Notes under the pieces: model-generated
Database searches by the model: none
Told to the model about the DNA's origin: nothing
Seen by the model: only the letters and a program-made list of their open reading frames with translations
In this document: positions 22,938 to 33,000 of the stretch, piece after piece
Layout: every line of letters starts with the position of its first letter
How positions within the stretch are numbered: position 1 is the first letter of the stretch
Made by a program: the position numbers and the translations under genes
Assembly (NCBI GenBank): GCA_044598425.1
Contig: CP172536.1
Span: 1,612,001-1,676,000 of the forward strand
DNA length: 64,000 bases
Source of the DNA: JAEVLT01 sp044598425
Lineage (GTDB): Bacteria; Bacillota; Bacilli; Bacillales; Cytobacillaceae
Reading direction: 5' to 3'

Positions 22938-23981
22938 ATGGTTACAAAAAATAATGGGAGAAGAATGATGAAAGCAGCAGTAGTAAATGAATTCAAACAA
23001 CAATTAGAAATTAGGGAAGTACCGGTACCTGAATTAAAGTATGGAGAAATTCTGGTCAAGATAAAAGCTTGCGGTGTTTGTCATACCGACCTGCACGCTG
23101 CTCATGGAGACTGGCCAGTAAAACCTAAACTTCCACTTATTCCAGGACACGAAGGCGTGGGAATCGTTGAAGAGGTAGGAGAAGGTGTCACTTCGATAAA
23201 AGTAGGCGATCGTGTAGGTGTCCCGTGGCTTTATTCAGCCTGTGGCGACTGTGAATATTGCTTAACAGGTCGTGAAACGTTATGCCTTAATCAATTGAAT
23301 GCCGGTTATTCAGTGGATGGAGGATATGCAGAATATTGTAAAGCTCCTGCAAACTATGTGGTTAAAATTCCAGAAAATCTTGATTTTGCTGAAGTAGCAC
23401 CAATTTTCTGTGCAGGAGTTACTACTTACAAGGCATTAAAAGTATCAGAAGCAAAACCGGGAGATTGGGTAGCGATTTATGGTATTGGTGGTCTGGGGCA
23501 TGTTGCACTTCAGTATGCTAAAGCCATGGGATTTAATGTTATTGCTGTAGACATTCAGGAAGATAAACTTGAATTAGCCAAAAAATTGGGGGCTGACCTT
23601 ACGATAAATGGACGACAAGTAGATCCTGTCAAGGAAATCAAAGAGAAAGTAGGCGGGGTGCAATCAGCTGTAAGCGTGGCTGTAACGAAAAAAGCGTTTG
23701 AACAAGCATACGGTTCGGTAAAAAGAGGCGGGACATTAGTGGTTGTCGGCCTTCCAAATGATGAACTGCCTATTCCTATTTTTGATACGGTTTTAAATGG
23801 GGTAACAGTAAAAGGTTCTATCGTTGGAACAAGAAAAGATTTGCAGGAATCCATTGAGTTTGCGGCCCAAGGAAAAATACGTGCAAACATAGAAATTCAA
23901 CCGCTTGATCGAATTAACGATGTCTTTGACCGAATGGAAAGCGGAAAAATTAATGGGCGTGTTGTTCTATCCATTTCATAA
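22938..23981 (+). CDS. adhA: Zinc-dependent alcohol dehydrogenase (MDR family)
   Basis: 347 residues from ATG 22938, 9 bases after GAGGGGAG; family members usually start near residue 10 (MMKAAVVNEF), so 22965 or 22968 is possible. Catalytic zinc ligands lie in CGVCHTDLHAAHGDW and GHEGVG; the structural zinc site is CGDCEYCLTGRETLC. The NAD-binding motif is GIGGLGHVALQYAKAMG. It oxidises primary alcohols such as ethanol to aldehydes (or the reverse) in the cytoplasm. The sigma-54 promoter, cre site and enhancer palindromes indicate induced, carbon-repressible expression. Confidence 0.92.
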   Translation: MVTKNNGRRMMKAAVVNEFKQQLEIREVPVPELKYGEILVKIKACGVCHTDLHAAHGDWPVKPKLPLIPGHEGVGIVEEVGEGVTSIKVGDRVGVPWLYSACGDCEYCLTGRETLCLNQLNAGYSVDGGYAEYCKAPANYVVKIPENLDFAEVAPIFCAGVTTYKALKVSEAKPGDWVAIYGIGGLGHVALQYAKAMGFNVIAVDIQEDKLELAKKLGADLTINGRQVDPVKEIKEKVGGVQSAVSVAVTKKAFEQAYGSVKRGGTLVVVGLPNDELPIPIFDTVLNGVTVKGSIVGTRKDLQESIEFAAQGKIRANIEIQPLDRINDVFDRMESGKINGRVVLSIS

Positions 23982-24076
23982 GAATAAAGTGAAGTCATCG
24001 ATATAAACATTCATTGGTCGTTTATTCATGACAGAGGATCGTGAAATCCTCTAAAAATTGATCTCAAAATCATAAA

Positions 24077-24115
24077 GCTGACTCCAAGACATGGTGAATA
24101 CGTTTTGGAGCCAGC
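24077..24115. terminator. Terminator between adhA and the regulator operon
   Basis: GCTGACTCCAA pairs with TTGGAGCCAGC with one mismatch; the minus strand continues into T-rich sequence. Probably ends the leftward operon and may serve adhA too. Confidence 0.55.
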
Positions 24116-24173
24116 CTTCATATAATATAGATTAAATAGATATTTAATCAAAATTCTGACCTTCGGGACAGCC

Positions 24174-25619
24174 TCATTTTTCGTTTAAGAGGTATCGAAG
24201 CTTTCTCATCGTAATTTGTAATTTTTTTGCAGCCTCTTTTCGATTACCATGTGTATCTTTTAATGTTTGTAAAATAAAGGATTTTCCCACTCGTAATTCT
24301 AGTTGTTTAATCTGTGCTAGAACCTCTTCTAAGCTGATTCCTTCTTTTTGTTTGAAGACTGTGAGAATTTCATTTATCCATTTTTCCAAGTAACTTTCAA
24401 GACAACTTTCCTGCTTATCTGTATTTATTTGTTTCATTGTTTTTACAGGAATGGACGACCCTGTAACATGATTGGATAACGGTAAATTGCCGGCAGTAAT
24501 GAGTGCTTTGTTTGAATCAGTTAAAGCAACGATTCTTGTAATAAAATTGGATAATTCGCGAATATTTCCGGGCCAGTCATAATTTTGTAACACTGCCATT
24601 GCGTCCTCAGAAAAAGTGATATCTACGTTTGGATGCCGTTGCAGGCAGTGTTCAATCAATAATGGGATATCTTCTTTTCGGTCTCGAAGAGGAGGAATCT
24701 TTATATAGACAACATTTAAGCGATAGAATAAATCTTCCCTAAATTTCTTTTGTAGGACAGCTTCCTGAAGGTTTTTGTTTGTTGCAGCAACCAAACGGGT
24801 ATTGGTACGTAAGATGCTTTCACTCCCGACGCGCATAAATTCACGTGTTTCCAGGACACGAAGCAGCTTCACTTGAATGGAAGATGAGGCTTCAGCAATT
24901 TCATCAAGGAACAGAGTCCCTTTACTAGCAATTTCAAATAGACCTTTTCGCTGCTGTGTTGCCCCTGTGAACGCCCCTTTTTCATGGCCGAATAGTTCAC
25001 TTTCTAAAAGAGATTCAGAGATTGCTCCACAATTTACTCCGATAAACGATTCATGACTGCGTTGACTTGCGTGATGAATAAAGCGTGATAGCACTTCTTT
25101 TCCAGTTCCAGTCTCACCTTCTATTAGAACATTTACATTTTTCCCCGCTACTTTATAGACAGTCTGAAGCAACTGATTCATTGTTTCATTTGCTCCAAAG
25201 ATGAGCCCCGCTTCCCCGGCCAACTTTTTAATATGTTGGTATGTGGAGGTACCATTTGAAACTAACAGATTATCTACTTGTTTTTCGAGTAGATCGATAT
25301 CATCAAACGGTTTTTCAATATAATCACTTGCTCCTAGTTTTATGGCATCAACAGCTGTTTTAATGGTACTGTACCCAGTCATAATGATAGCCTTGCAACG
25401 AGGCTGCAATTTCTTTAAATGTTGCAAAAGAGATAGACCATCTGCATCAGGCAACTTTAAGTCAATCATTGCAGCATGGAAACGCTGCAAAGTAAAGTCT
25501 ATGGAAGAAAATTCCTTACCGCTGTTGGCAACTTCGACATGGTAACCTTTTGATGTAAAAAGGTGGGATAAAAAATTGCCGATTTCTTTTTCATCATCTA
25601 CAATCAATAAATTTGTCAT
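24174..25619 (-). CDS. NtrC-type sigma-54-dependent response regulator
   Basis: 481 residues. Receiver domain with phosphoacceptor D53 (MIDLKLPDADG), AAA+ domain with Walker A GETGTGKE, sigma-54 contact loop GAFTGA and Walker B FLDEIAEAS, then a Fis-like helix-turn-helix at the end (GNRKEAAKKLQITMRKLRYLL). It activates sigma-54 RNA polymerase when phosphorylated. GAGGTGATATC precedes the ATG, and only 9 bases separate it from the kinase stop. The only sigma-54 promoter seen in the neighbourhood is that of adhA, its likely target. Confidence 0.9.
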   Translation of the reverse strand: MTNLLIVDDEKEIGNFLSHLFTSKGYHVEVANSGKEFSSIDFTLQRFHAAMIDLKLPDADGLSLLQHLKKLQPRCKAIIMTGYSTIKTAVDAIKLGASDYIEKPFDDIDLLEKQVDNLLVSNGTSTYQHIKKLAGEAGLIFGANETMNQLLQTVYKVAGKNVNVLIEGETGTGKEVLSRFIHHASQRSHESFIGVNCGAISESLLESELFGHEKGAFTGATQQRKGLFEIASKGTLFLDEIAEASSSIQVKLLRVLETREFMRVGSESILRTNTRLVAATNKNLQEAVLQKKFREDLFYRLNVVYIKIPPLRDRKEDIPLLIEHCLQRHPNVDITFSEDAMAVLQNYDWPGNIRELSNFITRIVALTDSNKALITAGNLPLSNHVTGSSIPVKTMKQINTDKQESCLESYLEKWINEILTVFKQKEGISLEEVLAQIKQLELRVGKSFILQTLKDTHGNRKEAAKKLQITMRKLRYLLNEK

Positions 25620-25628
25620 GATATCACC

Positions 25629-27263
25629 TCAATGTTTTTTGGGTTGAAGAGGTAATTTTAATGTGAATGTGCTGCCCTTATTGACTTTGCTGTTAACTTC
25701 GATGGTTCCTCCGTGTGTTTTCGCGATACCAATGCTCACAGATAAGCCTAATCCGGTTCCTTTTTCTAATTCTTTTGTTGTGTGAAAAGGATGGAAAATT
25801 TCAGTTAACCTGTGTTCTTCAATTCCAATCCCGTTATCCATAACGGATAAGTGGACCTCGTTTGACTGAAGAGATGTTTTGATGATGATTTCCTTATTTT
25901 TTCCTGATGAAAGTTCTAGGGCATCCTTCGCATTAAGGAGTATGTTAATAATAATTTGTTCGAGCTGCGGCTGGCTCCCTTCAATCAAAGGCAAATCCTC
26001 TTGAAGAAAGAGTTTTATCGTAATCCTGTTTTTTTCTAATTGATACTTTAAGAGATTAAGCACTTGTTCTACCGCTTCGTTCAATGAGCAGGGGCCAAAC
26101 GCATAGTCATCCTGCCGGGAAAAGGTAAGTAGGCTTTTAATAATTCGTTTGCAGCGATCTCCACAATTCTTTATATCATTAAGAAGCAGAAACGAGGAAT
26201 CGTCCTTTTTTGTGTTTCTTAATAACAATTGGGAATTTCCTAAAATAGCAGTTAAAGGGCTATTTAATTCATGAGCTATACCTGCTGCCATTTCTCCAAT
26301 AGCAGCCAATTTTCCTGAATGAAGCAATTGTACTTCCATTTTTCGTTTTTCTGTTACATCCTTTATATAAGCGATAACACCATAAACCTGTTGTTTATTA
26401 TTGTGCACCGGATATGTATACAGTTCACAAGTAGTGTGATTTGGGAGATGTATTTCTTTATAGCTGGTTTTTTGAGCTTGAAATGTTTCCTTAACAAGTG
26501 TTTGACATGGCTCATCCAACATGAAAAAGTTGGATGAGCCATTTTTATCAAAAAAGGTTTTTACAGAATCGTTAAACTGAAGCATATTTAAATCCTTATC
26601 AAAAACGATGATCATATCATCAACAGCTTTAAATGTGTCTTCCCATTCCTGTTTTGCACGTAAAACTTCACTATATAATTGGGCATTTTCAATACTAACT
26701 GCCAGATGACCAGTAAGCTGCTCCAGAAAATGCAGGTCATCCATACTCCAATTGGATTCACCATGACGGCCAATACTTAAAACCCCGATTTTTTTGTTTT
26801 TACTATAAATGGGCAATACCAAAATTGTTCTAAGGCGAAGAACAGTCAGGTGTTCTTTTTCATAAAAGCTGGCATTAGATTCATTTAATCGTTGAAAAAT
26901 GATTTGCCTATTCTTTAATGCGGACCAATAAAGAGAATGTTCATTAAGGATAATAGATCCTAATTCCATACAATGACTGTCTTTGGGATAAACATTTGTT
27001 AGCGTAAGGTTATTATTACGCAGCAATAAAATACTCAGATGATCAAAGTGGACGAGAATTCTTAATTTATCGATCATATTTTTAAAAATATCTTCCAATG
27101 GCATATCAACCTTAATATTTTTCATCACTTCGTTCATGATTTCTAACTGCATATTTTTCACTTTTAATTGTTCAACTGTTTTCTTTAATTCTGTATAATA
27201 ACTTTTTTTGGAAGATTTCACCCCGGTTAACTGGGTAATCATTTCATATTTATCCTCGAGCAC
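25629..27263 (-). CDS. Soluble sensor histidine kinase with GAF and PAS domains
   Basis: 544 residues and no membrane segment, so it senses a cytoplasmic signal. A helical start (about 1-55), GAF domain (LEDIFKNMIDKLRILVHFDH to HFLEQLTGHLAVSIENAQ), PAS domain (about 210-330, ITVF-like DMIIVFDKDLNMLQFND), HisKA with H331 (AAGIAHELNSPLTAI) and HATPase (ILLNAKDALELS, DNGIGIEEH, GTGLGLSVSIGIAKTHGG). Start GTG 27263 with GGTGA upstream. It must phosphorylate the regulator downstream. The ligand is unknown; an alcohol, an aldehyde or redox state would fit the neighbours. Confidence 0.9.
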   Translation of the reverse strand: MLEDKYEMITQLTGVKSSKKSYYTELKKTVEQLKVKNMQLEIMNEVMKNIKVDMPLEDIFKNMIDKLRILVHFDHLSILLLRNNNLTLTNVYPKDSHCMELGSIILNEHSLYWSALKNRQIIFQRLNESNASFYEKEHLTVLRLRTILVLPIYSKNKKIGVLSIGRHGESNWSMDDLHFLEQLTGHLAVSIENAQLYSEVLRAKQEWEDTFKAVDDMIIVFDKDLNMLQFNDSVKTFFDKNGSSNFFMLDEPCQTLVKETFQAQKTSYKEIHLPNHTTCELYTYPVHNNKQQVYGVIAYIKDVTEKRKMEVQLLHSGKLAAIGEMAAGIAHELNSPLTAILGNSQLLLRNTKKDDSSFLLLNDIKNCGDRCKRIIKSLLTFSRQDDYAFGPCSLNEAVEQVLNLLKYQLEKNRITIKLFLQEDLPLIEGSQPQLEQIIINILLNAKDALELSSGKNKEIIIKTSLQSNEVHLSVMDNGIGIEEHRLTEIFHPFHTTKELEKGTGLGLSVSIGIAKTHGGTIEVNSKVNKGSTFTLKLPLQPKKH

Positions 27264-27277
27264 GATTATTCACCGCC

Positions 27278-28426
27278 TTATAATACTTTTTTTAATAAGC
27301 TTTTAACCTGTTTAAGATCCATATCACGGGGGTTGGTAATCATACATGCATCTTCAAGTGCTGTTTGACTTATGACATCGATTATTTCTTCCGTAATCTC
27401 TACCTCTCTTAACCGTTTAGGTATTCCAATATCATTGGATAACTCTTTTACGAATTTAATAGCTGCATTTCCTGCTTCTCGTTGAGTCAATCCTCGTGTG
27501 TCAATGCCCATAAGTTCAGCTATGTCAGTAAACCGTTTGGGAGAAGCAATAAAGTTAAAATCCATTATATAAGGCAGTAGTATGGCATTGATTTCCCCAT
27601 GAGGTAAGGGGAACCTCCCTCCAACCGCATGTGAAATCGCGTGGGCAGCACCTAAGATGGCATTTGAAAAGGCAAGTCCAGCTTGCAGGCTGGCCATTGC
27701 CATTGCTTTTTTCGCTTCTTCATTTGTTCTAGAAGCAACTGACGGGCGTAAATAAGTAGAGGCAAGGGAAAGTGCATTCTTAGCCTGGACATCTGTAAGT
27801 GGTGTTGCGGCTATACTCACATAAGCTTCAATCGCGTGAGTAAGAACATCCATACCAGTTGCTGCGGTTAAACTACTGTCTTTTGTTACAAGTGTGTAAG
27901 GATCAATAATAGCAATATCAGGTACTAGGCTCCTAGAAACGATCGTCATTTTCTTTTGTCGATTAGAATCAACAATAATGGAGAATTGAGACACTTCAGA
28001 TCCTGAACCTGCAGTCGTCATGATCATAATCATTGGGGGTAGGGGTTTTTCAATTTTGTCTATACCCTCATAATCACTGATATTTCCACCATTAGTAGCA
28101 AGTATGGCAATGGCTTTAGCCACGTCTAATGCGCTACCGCCACCAATGCCTATTATGGCATCACACTCGTTATCGAAAAAAGTTCGGCAGCCATTAACAA
28201 CTTCCATATCTTTTGGGTTCGATGTTACATCTATAAATGTTGCATAAGGCAATCGAGATTCTTTACAAATATCTATAACTGTTTCCAGCCACCCGGCTTT
28301 CGATACGCCAAAATCACTTACAATCAATACTTTCTTTGCTCCAAGCCGTAGGCAGGCATCACCCGTCTGTCTTATCGCGTTTTTACCAAAAATAATTTCA
28401 GGTGTTACAAATTTATTTATGTGCAT
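27278..28426 (-). CDS. Iron-containing alcohol dehydrogenase
   Basis: 382 residues from ATG 28426 (AGGTGAT upstream; GTG 28435 is less likely). Group III Fe-ADH: GGGSALDVAKAIAI NAD-binding segment, HAIEAYVS, and metal ligands within GAAHAISHAVGGRFPLPHGEINA. Family members act on 1-propanol, butanol, ethanol or methanol. First gene of the leftward operon with the kinase and regulator (14-base gap to the kinase). Two structurally unrelated ADHs in one module suggest different substrates or directions. Confidence 0.9.
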   Translation of the reverse strand: MHINKFVTPEIIFGKNAIRQTGDACLRLGAKKVLIVSDFGVSKAGWLETVIDICKESRLPYATFIDVTSNPKDMEVVNGCRTFFDNECDAIIGIGGGSALDVAKAIAILATNGGNISDYEGIDKIEKPLPPMIMIMTTAGSGSEVSQFSIIVDSNRQKKMTIVSRSLVPDIAIIDPYTLVTKDSSLTAATGMDVLTHAIEAYVSIAATPLTDVQAKNALSLASTYLRPSVASRTNEEAKKAMAMASLQAGLAFSNAILGAAHAISHAVGGRFPLPHGEINAILLPYIMDFNFIASPKRFTDIAELMGIDTRGLTQREAGNAAIKFVKELSNDIGIPKRLREVEITEEIIDVISQTALEDACMITNPRDMDLKQVKSLLKKVL

Positions 28427-28609
28427 GATGATCACCTATAGAAAATTTATTGTGATATTACTTTTCTATTCTATGGAACATGTTAAATCTTCTTTTGAAT
28501 CACTGAAGTCATCAAATATGACGGTGGTCCAACTTTCACTCGATTTTCTATATTCAACAAGCTAAAACAATTAGAATTGTTTGTTTCATTTGAGAAATCT
28601 CACATTAAG

Positions 28610-28623
28610 ATACTCTAGAGTAT
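28610..28623. promoter_or_regulatory. Perfect palindrome in the Fe-ADH/sbcD spacer
   Basis: ATACTCTAGAGTAT, 14 bases, about 185 bases before the Fe-ADH start. A possible operator; no sigma-54 promoter or second copy was found in this spacer of about 440 bases, which is otherwise A/T-rich and without a gene. Confidence 0.3.
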
Positions 28624-28766
28624 GGGCTTATTTTCTATTATTGTCGAAATTTTCTTTGTTTATTATAATTTCAGATTATTTATAATTATAATACAAAAAA
28701 TCAAATTCCATCAAAATATAATAAAAATTATTATTTTCTTTTCTCTGCTGTGTTAAAATAAAAATA

Positions 28767-28778
28767 GAACAAACGTTC
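28767..28778. promoter_or_regulatory. LexA/DinR SOS box before sbcD
   Basis: GAACAAACGTTC fits the Bacillus GAAC-N4-GTTC consensus perfectly. It lies about 46-57 bases before the start point implied by the extended -10 at 28821. Confidence 0.7.
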
Positions 28779-28820
28779 TTTTGAGCTCCTTCATTTTCAA
28801 AAACGCACAAAAAGCAATTT

Positions 28821-28829
28821 TGCTATAAT
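28821..28829 (+). promoter_or_regulatory. Extended -10 promoter of sbcDC
   Basis: TGCTATAAT, a TGn-extended perfect -10, with no clear -35. Predicted start near 28836. Confidence 0.6.
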
Positions 28830-28871
28830 AGTAGCATTGGTAAAAGAATGTTGAAAAAATGAGGTGAGTGC

Positions 28872-30017
28872 ATGAAATTTATCCATACCGCTGATTGGCA
28901 TTTAGGAAAATTGGTGCATGGAGTATATATGACAGAGCACCAGCGTGAGGTACTGGAGCAATTCGCAGACATCGTCGCAGAAGAACAGCCGGATGCCGTC
29001 ATCATTGCCGGGGATTTGTATGACCGTTCCGTTCCTCCGGTTGATGCAGTAAATTTGCTTGACGAAATTCTTTTTAAAATCAATGTTGAGCTAAAGACGC
29101 CAATTGTTGCAATTGCGGGCAATCACGATAGCGCAGAACGATTGTCGTTCGGCAGCTCATGGTATAAGCACAGCCAGTTTTATTTAACAGGAAAGCTTGA
29201 TAAAAATCCAAAACCCGTCCACATTAATGGAGTAAATTTCTACCTCGTTCCCTATGCTGAGCCAGGCATGGTCCGTGAACTGCTTGCGGATGACTCGATC
29301 CATACTCATCAGGATGCCATGAAGGCGCTGATTGGCCGGATAGAGGAAACGATTAACCCGCATGAGCCGAATGTGCTGGTTGGACATGCTTTTGTCCTTG
29401 GCGGTGCTACCTCTGATTCCGAGCGGACGCTGACAGTTGGCGGCTCCGGATGCGTCGGTGCTGAATTGTTTGCTCCTTTCTCCTACACTGCACTCGGCCA
29501 TCTTCATAGCCCGGATGCGATTCGTCATGACAACGTAAAATATGCCGGTTCTTTATTAAAATATTCCTTTTCGGAAGCGAAGCAAAACAAGTCGATCTCC
29601 ATAATCGAAATGAATGAGGATGGAAGCTTTCAGCATCGCTATCGTTCACTTAAGCCAACCCACGACATGAGGGAAATAGAAGGCTATCTTGACCAGCTGT
29701 TAGATCCTTGCTTTTATGAAAATCAGCGAACGCATGACTTTTTAAAAATTAACTTGCTGGACGAAGGTGGGCTGATTGATCCAATCAATAAGCTGCGTCA
29801 GGTTTATCCCAATGTTCTTCACCTCGAGCGGAAAATTGACTTAACCGATTTGAAAAAGAAACAATCGTTTTCCGCTATCCGTTCGGAGAAAAAATCTGAG
29901 CTTGAGCTATTTGAACAATTTTATACGGAAATGACGACTTCGGAATTTACCGCAGAAAAGAAAGCTGCAATGGCGGAAGTAATTGAAAAAGTGCTGAGAG
30001 AGGGAGCGGTGGAATGA
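28872..30017 (+). CDS. sbcD: Exonuclease subunit SbcD (Mre11-like)
   Basis: 381 residues. Metallophosphoesterase motifs: HTADWHLGK (metal ligands D8, H10), GDLYDR, GNHD, GHAFVLGG and LGHLH. With SbcC it makes an ATP-dependent double-strand nuclease that opens hairpins and processes DNA ends. GAGGTGAG precedes the ATG and the stop overlaps the sbcC start by 4 bases (ATGA). Confidence 0.95.
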   Translation: MKFIHTADWHLGKLVHGVYMTEHQREVLEQFADIVAEEQPDAVIIAGDLYDRSVPPVDAVNLLDEILFKINVELKTPIVAIAGNHDSAERLSFGSSWYKHSQFYLTGKLDKNPKPVHINGVNFYLVPYAEPGMVRELLADDSIHTHQDAMKALIGRIEETINPHEPNVLVGHAFVLGGATSDSERTLTVGGSGCVGAELFAPFSYTALGHLHSPDAIRHDNVKYAGSLLKYSFSEAKQNKSISIIEMNEDGSFQHRYRSLKPTHDMREIEGYLDQLLDPCFYENQRTHDFLKINLLDEGGLIDPINKLRQVYPNVLHLERKIDLTDLKKKQSFSAIRSEKKSELELFEQFYTEMTTSEFTAEKKAAMAEVIEKVLREGAVE

Positions 30018-33000
30018 AACCAATCAAATTAACGATACAGGCGTTCGGACCCTATGCGGGTGTTGAAACGATTGATTTCTCTCAGCTTGGCAATCGAACG
30101 ATGTTTGTCATTTCAGGGAAAACAGGTTCTGGGAAAACAACCATTTTTGATGCGATCAGCTATGCAATCTATGGCAAGGCAAGCGGAGAGGATCGCAACG
30201 GTCCCGAACTGCGGAGCCAATTTGCCAAAGATGAAACAATAACGGAAGTGTCACTTGATTTCTCCCTGCGCGGCAAGGTCTATTCGATTACGAGATCTCC
30301 GCAGCAGCAAAAGAAAAAAGATAAGAACGAAGGCTATACAACAGTTGGCGCAAAGGCGGAGCTGTACATATGGGATGAATCGGGTTCGAAAAAGTTGCTT
30401 GCTTCGAAAATCAATGAAGTTGAAGAAAAAATAAAAGAAATTATGCTGATTGACAGCAATCAATTTCGGCAGATTCTCATGATCCCACAGGGAGAGTTCC
30501 GCAAGCTGCTGACTTCAGACAGTAAGGATAAAGAAGTCATTCTGCAGCGCCTCTTCCATACGCAAATTTATAAACGGATTGAAGAGAAATTAAAGGAAGA
30601 AGCAAGTGAATTAAAAAGATCGGTTGAAGATCAGCAGAGGAACCGAAATGAAGCAATTGGCCGCATCCAAGCTGTATTCAGAGAGGAGCTCAAAGAATTT
30701 TTAGAAGCTGACAGTGTGAATGATGGGATTATTCTGCCGCTTTTATCGCAAGAAATTGGTGAAATGGCAGAGGCGATTGTTAAATTAACTTCTGAACTTG
30801 AGGAAAAACAAATGCAACAGGATCGGCTAAAACACAAGCTGTTTGAAGCAGAAACAATTTTAAAGCAAATTCAAACAAAAGAAGCATTAACTGAGAAAAA
30901 ACGGATGCTTGAGGAGAAGCAAGCGGAGTTTGCGGAAAAAGAACAACAGGTTCGATTCGCACAAAAAGCAGCCATTTTAGCTCAGCAGGAACAGCTTTGC
31001 CATCGATTGAAAAGAGAATCCGACCAGCTCATGCAAAACGTTGCCGCCATTTCCTCAAAACTTAAATCACTGGACGAGCTCTCGAAAATACAGCAATTGA
31101 AACTGCAGCAAGAACAAGAGAGAGAAAATGAGCGCCAAGAAGCAGCGGATGAAATCAATCGCCTTCTAAATATAAAAGACGGCGTTTATTCATTTGCCGC
31201 ATTGGAAGAAGCTTTGAATCACGTTGCTCAACGACTCGCTCAAGCGAAAGGAAAACAAACACAATTAGAGGAGCAGCTGCGGCAAGTGGATGAAAATCAA
31301 AAATTAATGCTTGCCCAAAAAGCTGATATTGAACAAGGTCAGCTAACTTACCTGGAGAACGAACGGAAAATTGAAAAATTGACAGCGGAAATAGAAAAGT
31401 TTACACGATTTGAAAGGAATGTTAATCGCCTGCATCAGGCACAAACAAATTTGAAACATGCTACGGGCCGTTACGAGAAGGCAGAAGCTTCCTTTTACGA
31501 CGCTAAAACACTGGCAGAGAAATTGGAGCATTCCTGGATAACGGGTCAGGCAGCGCTGCTAGCCCGAGGTCTTGAAGAGGGAAAAGAATGTCCTGTCTGC
31601 GGGTCAGTAAACCATCCTTCGCCTGCCCTCGTTTACGGTGGAAGCACTCCAACGGAAGAAGATTTACAGGCAGCAAAAGAGCAGGTACTTCATTTCGAAA
31701 AGGAGAAAGCGAAAGCGGAGTCAGCCCTTTATGAAAGTCAATCTGCGGAAAAAAGCGCAAGAGTTGCTGTTGAAGAAGTATTAGCTGAGATTCTGTTGCG
31801 GCGCCCAGATTTTCAACCTGAGTACTTAAAAGAAGTACAGGAAGAGACAACCTTTTTAAAATTGGATTTGGAAAAATCGCAAATCCGATTAAAGCAGCAA
31901 GTAAAGCAGCTTGACATGATTAAGGAAAATCTGTCCGGCTTGGAAGCAAAACGAGTAGAGCTTCAACAGATGCTTCAAACGGTTTCAAATGAAGTCACTG
32001 AATTAACCGTTCAATTTACGGAAAAACGGACTGATCTAACAAGAAGGAGAGAACAGATTCCAGAGAATCTTCGAACGGTTCCTGCGTTTGAAAAAGCGCT
32101 GGCAACCGCTAAAGCAATGCATGAAAACCTTGTGAAGCAGCTGGAAGCTGCACAACAGCAATGGCAGTCTGTTAAAGAGCAGCATGCGGCTGAATCCGCA
32201 CGGCTTGCAGATGCTAAAAGCCATTTAACAGGAAAACAATCGGAGCTGGAAACAGAGAGATTGGTTTTTAAAAACCAGCTTGCTGAGCAGGGCTTTGCCA
32301 ATTTTGCGATTTATGAAAGTTCGAAACGAAGTGAACGGGAAGTGGAACAGCTCGAACGAGAGATTCGTGCTTTCCGGGAAGAATTGCGTTCCGTTTCTGA
32401 TCGACTTGTTGAATTATCCGGGCTTTTACAAAACGTTCAGCCGCCGGATGTAGATGGATTAAAAATGGTTCTGGAAAAACAAGCGGAAGCATTAGAGGAT
32501 CTCGCGAACAAACGGACAGATTTATTAATAAAAAAACATGCGAATGATACAATATACGAGCAAATAGTAGCTTCGAATGAACAGATGAAAATGCTTGAAG
32601 ATCGCTACCGGCTGATCGGCCATTTATATGAAATGGCGAAAGGACAAAATACGTACCGATTGACATTTGAACGGTTTGTTCTGGCGGCATTTTTGGATGA
32701 TATTTTAGCGGAAGCAAATGGACGCTTACGAAAAATGACTTCTGGAAGATACTTTTTGTTAAGAAAAAAAGACCGGTCGAAAGGCAATGTCCAGAGTGGG
32801 CTTGAGCTGCTCGTGTTTGACCAATACACCGGTCAGGAACGCCATGTTAAGACATTGTCAGGTGGAGAAAGTTTTAAAGCAGCACTTGCGCTTGCACTAG
32901 GGCTTGCTGATATTGTTCAAAATTATGCGGGCGGTGTGTCGCTTGAAACGATGTTCATTGATGAAGGCTTTGGAACATTAGACCCTGAATCGCTTGACCA

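Noticed and set aside
28436..28871. Sigma-54 promoter for the iron ADH operon
   Set aside because: Looked for GG-N10-GC on the minus strand; no match to TGGCAY...TTGC was found.
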